Under the pieces are notes generated by a model. That model was not told the origin of the DNA. It was given only the letters and a program-made list of their open reading frames with translations, and did not search any database. A DNA stretch of 64,000 nt from Mycolicibacterium neworleansense (lineage in GTDB: Bacteria > Actinomycetota > Actinomycetes > Mycobacteriales > Mycobacteriaceae). Shown here in pieces: positions 61,860-64,000 of this stretch (positions are counted from its first letter, which is position 1; each line of letters opens with the position of its first letter). The translations under genes were made by a program, and so were the position numbers. Location: contig NZ_CWKH01000001.1 of NCBI RefSeq assembly GCF_001245615.1, positions 744,001 to 808,000 of the forward strand. Reading direction: 5' to 3'.

Positions 61860-64000
61860 GTGTTAGCTCCCACTGTCCTGCTGCTGTCGACCTCGGACAC
61901 CGATCTGATCACGGCCCGCGCGAGCGGGGCCCGGTATCGCTGGGCCAACCCGTCGCGGCTGGTCAGCGGTGAGCTCGAAGAACTTCTCGACGGCGCCGAC
62001 ATCGCGGTGATCCGCATTCTCGGCGGGTACCGGGCCTGGCAGGACGGCATCGACACCGTCGTGGCCAGCGGCCTGCCGACGGTCGTGGTCAGCGGCGAGC
62101 AGTCGCCCGACGCCGAACTGATGGGACATTCCACCGCCCCGCAGGGCGCGGCCCTGCAGACTCACATCTACCTAGCGCAGGGCGGTGTCGAGAATGTGGC
62201 AAATCTTCATTCCTTTTTGTCCGACACCCTGTTGATGACCGGGTTCGGCTTCTCGGCCCCGGTCACCACACCGAGCTGGGGTGTCCTGGAGCGTCCCGCC
62301 GCCGATGTCACCGAGGGCCCGACCGTTGCGGTGCTCTACTACCGCGCCCAGCAGCTGGCCGGGAACACAGCCTACGTCGAGGCGCTCTGTGACGCCGTCG
62401 AAGCGGCCGGCGGCCGCGCGTTGCCGGTGTTCTGCGCGTCCCTGCGCACCGCCGAACCGGAACTGCTCGAGTTGCTCGGCACCGCCGATGCGCTGATCAC
62501 CACCGTGCTCGCGGCCGGCGGTGCCACTCCGGCGGCGGTCGGCGCCGGGGGCAACGATGATTCATGGAACGTCGCTCACCTTGCCGCACTGGACATCCCG
62601 ATCCTTCAAGGCCTGTGCCTGACGAGTTCGAAGTCGGACTGGGCCGATAACGACGACGGGATGTCGCCGCTCGACGTCGCCACCCAGGTCGCGGTTCCCG
62701 AGTTCGACGGCCGCATCATCACCGTGCCGTTCTCGTTCAAGGAGATCGACGCCGAAGGGCTGATCTCCTATGTGGCCGATCCCGAGCGGTGCGCGCGGGT
62801 GGCCGGCCTGGCGGTGCGCCACGCCCGCTTGCGCGCCATCCCGGCCGCGGAAAAGCGGGTGGCCCTGGTGTTTTCGGCCTATCCCACGAAACACGCCCGG
62901 ATCGGCAATGCCGTCGGCCTGGATACCCCGGCCAGCGCGGTCGCGCTGCTGCGCACGATGCGCGATGCCGGCTACGACATCGGTGACATCCCGGGCATCG
63001 ACTCCGGCGATGGGGATGCCCTGATCCACTCCCTGATCGAACGCGGCGGACAGGACCCCGACTGGCTGACCGACGAGGCGCTGGCCGCCAATCCGATCCG
63101 GGTGCCGGCCAAGGACTACCGGACCTGGTTCGCGACGCTGCCCGCCGAGCTGGCCGATGCCGTGGTCGAGCACTGGGGCCCGCCACCGGGTGAGTTGTTC
63201 GTCGACCGCAGCCGCGACCCCGACGGCGAGATCGTCATCGCGGCCATCCAGGCCGGCAACGTGGTGCTGATCGTTCAGCCGCCCCGTGGCTTCGGCGAGA
63301 ACCCCGTCGCCATCTATCACGACCCCGATCTGCCGCCCAGCCACCACTACCTGGCCGCCTACCGTTGGCTGGACTCGTCGTTCCCGGGATCTTTCCGGGC
63401 CGATGCCGTGGTGCACCTGGGCAAGCACGGCAACCTGGAATGGCTGCCCGGCAAGACCCTCGGCATGAGCGCGGCCTGCGGCACCGACGCCGCGCTCGGC
63501 GATCTGCCGCTGATCTACCCGTTCCTGGTCAACGACCCGGGGGAGGGCACCCAGGCCAAACGCCGGGCCCATGCCACCCTGATCGACCACCTCATCCCGC
63601 CGATGGCACGCGCCGAAACCTACGGCGACATCGCCAAACTAGAGCAGCTGCTCGACGAGCACGCCACCGTCTCGGCGCTGGACCCCGGCAAGCTGCCGGC
63701 CATCCGTCAGCAGATCTGGACGCTGATGCGCGCGGCCAAGATGGACCATGATCTGGGTCTGGAAGACCGCCCCGACGAAGAGTCCTTCGACGACATGTTG
63801 CTGCACGTCGACGGCTGGCTCTGCGAGATCAAGGATGTGCAGATCCGTGACGGTCTGCATGTGCTGGGGCAGAAGCCCACCGGCGAAGGCGAACTTGACC
63901 TGGTGCTGGCGATCCTTCGGGCCCGGCAGCTGTTCGGCGGCGAGCAGACCGTGCCCGGGCTGCGGCAGGCCCTGGGGCTGGTGGAAGACGGCACCGACGA
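61860..64000 (+). CDS. cobN: Cobaltochelatase subunit CobN (5' part)
   Basis: CobN is the large subunit of the ATP-dependent cobalt chelatase acting on hydrogenobyrinic acid a,c-diamide. The visible 713 codons start VLAPTVLLLSTSDTDLITARASGARYRWANPSRL and contain the CobN/magnesium-chelatase-H motifs PILQGLCLTSSKSDWADNDDG, VALVFSAYPTKHARIGNAVGLDTPAS and VVHLGKHGNLEWLPGKTLGMSAACGTDAALGDLPLIYPFLVNDPGEGTQAKRR. The gene runs off the window; the full protein is about 1,200 residues. The GTG at 61860 follows a G-run; a -10-like TACGAA 6 nt upstream also suggests a leaderless form. Confidence 0.95.
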   Translation, partial: MLAPTVLLLSTSDTDLITARASGARYRWANPSRLVSGELEELLDGADIAVIRILGGYRAWQDGIDTVVASGLPTVVVSGEQSPDAELMGHSTAPQGAALQTHIYLAQGGVENVANLHSFLSDTLLMTGFGFSAPVTTPSWGVLERPAADVTEGPTVAVLYYRAQQLAGNTAYVEALCDAVEAAGGRALPVFCASLRTAEPELLELLGTADALITTVLAAGGATPAAVGAGGNDDSWNVAHLAALDIPILQGLCLTSSKSDWADNDDGMSPLDVATQVAVPEFDGRIITVPFSFKEIDAEGLISYVADPERCARVAGLAVRHARLRAIPAAEKRVALVFSAYPTKHARIGNAVGLDTPASAVALLRTMRDAGYDIGDIPGIDSGDGDALIHSLIERGGQDPDWLTDEALAANPIRVPAKDYRTWFATLPAELADAVVEHWGPPPGELFVDRSRDPDGEIVIAAIQAGNVVLIVQPPRGFGENPVAIYHDPDLPPSHHYLAAYRWLDSSFPGSFRADAVVHLGKHGNLEWLPGKTLGMSAACGTDAALGDLPLIYPFLVNDPGEGTQAKRRAHATLIDHLIPPMARAETYGDIAKLEQLLDEHATVSALDPGKLPAIRQQIWTLMRAAKMDHDLGLEDRPDEESFDDMLLHVDGWLCEIKDVQIRDGLHVLGQKPTGEGELDLVLAILRARQLFGGEQTVPGLRQALGLVEDGTD

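Noticed and set aside
61551..61860. Cobalamin riboswitch before cobN
   Set aside because: I looked for the B12-box and the GGGAA...CCACTG core and did not see them; the leader has other hairpins instead, so no riboswitch is annotated.
61798..61862. MazEF-type toxin-antitoxin pair near cobN, as in M. tuberculosis
   Set aside because: The region before cobN contains only the 35-codon ORF and hairpins; no MazF or ribbon-helix-helix sequence is present.

Overview
The window is GC-rich actinobacterial DNA, almost certainly from a rapidly growing mycobacterium (Mycolicibacterium type). The gene order is, from memory, that of the M. tuberculosis Rv2062c-Rv2122c region in inverted orientation: hisE-hisG, a RecB-like nuclease/trmI pair, lppK, mpa, dop-pup-prcBA, pafA-pafBC, tatAC, helY, pepE and the cobalamin genes. 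It also carries cargo absent from M. tuberculosis, such as ectoine synthesis and agmatine use. I see no tRNA, rRNA, insertion sequence, prophage or CRISPR array.

Layout. 1-9.6 kb: end of histidine synthesis (hisEG), a DUF4126 membrane protein, a flavin/disulfide oxidoreductase, an ArsR-SRPBCC-flavodoxin operon, a RecB-like nuclease/thioesterase/DinB operon, trmI, DUF503, lppK and an MTB12-like secreted protein. 9.7-24 kb: the proteasomal ATPase mpa, then inserted cargo (an adenosine-specific-kinase-like protein, a DUF418 membrane protein with TetR, LysR with an EamA exporter, and ectABCD), then dop-pup-prcB-prcA. 24-37.7 kb: a second block of cargo (DUF2071, an SDR/TetR pair, a baeRF-like protein, aguB-aguA, a short NAD-glutamate dehydrogenase, an APC permease, a universal stress protein, a PucR regulator, TetR). 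37.7-45.2 kb: pafA, pafB-pafC, tatA-tatC, helY. 45-50 kb: a DUF4333 protein, a 5'-3' exonuclease with a thioesterase-like partner, pepE, a putative F420-dependent reductase and an SDR. 50-64 kb: cobL-cobM-cobK, a hydrolase/adenylate-cyclase fusion, a phosphotransferase/TetR pair, a DUF4139 protein, then cobG-cobH-cobIJ facing a truncated cobN.

How it works together. PafA attaches Pup to proteins, Dop deamidates and removes Pup, Mpa unfolds pupylated substrates and PrcAB degrades them; PafBC is the DNA-damage regulator beside pafA. EctABCD makes ectoine and hydroxyectoine. AguA and AguB convert agmatine to putrescine, next to a glutamate dehydrogenase, a permease and a PucR regulator, which suggests a nitrogen-scavenging locus. 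The cob genes cover much of the aerobic corrin ring pathway and the start of cobalt insertion.

Most notable are the regulatory sites: a symmetric 23-bp operator before aguB, a consensus CRP-type site between cobG and cobN followed by a leader with a 35-codon ORF and two hairpins, a GlnR-like box before ectA, well-formed operators beside several regulators, and a recurring pattern of a -10 element 6-8 nt before the start codon that predicts leaderless mRNAs for dop, pafA, pafB and others. Functions are inferred by reading protein sequence without database searches.
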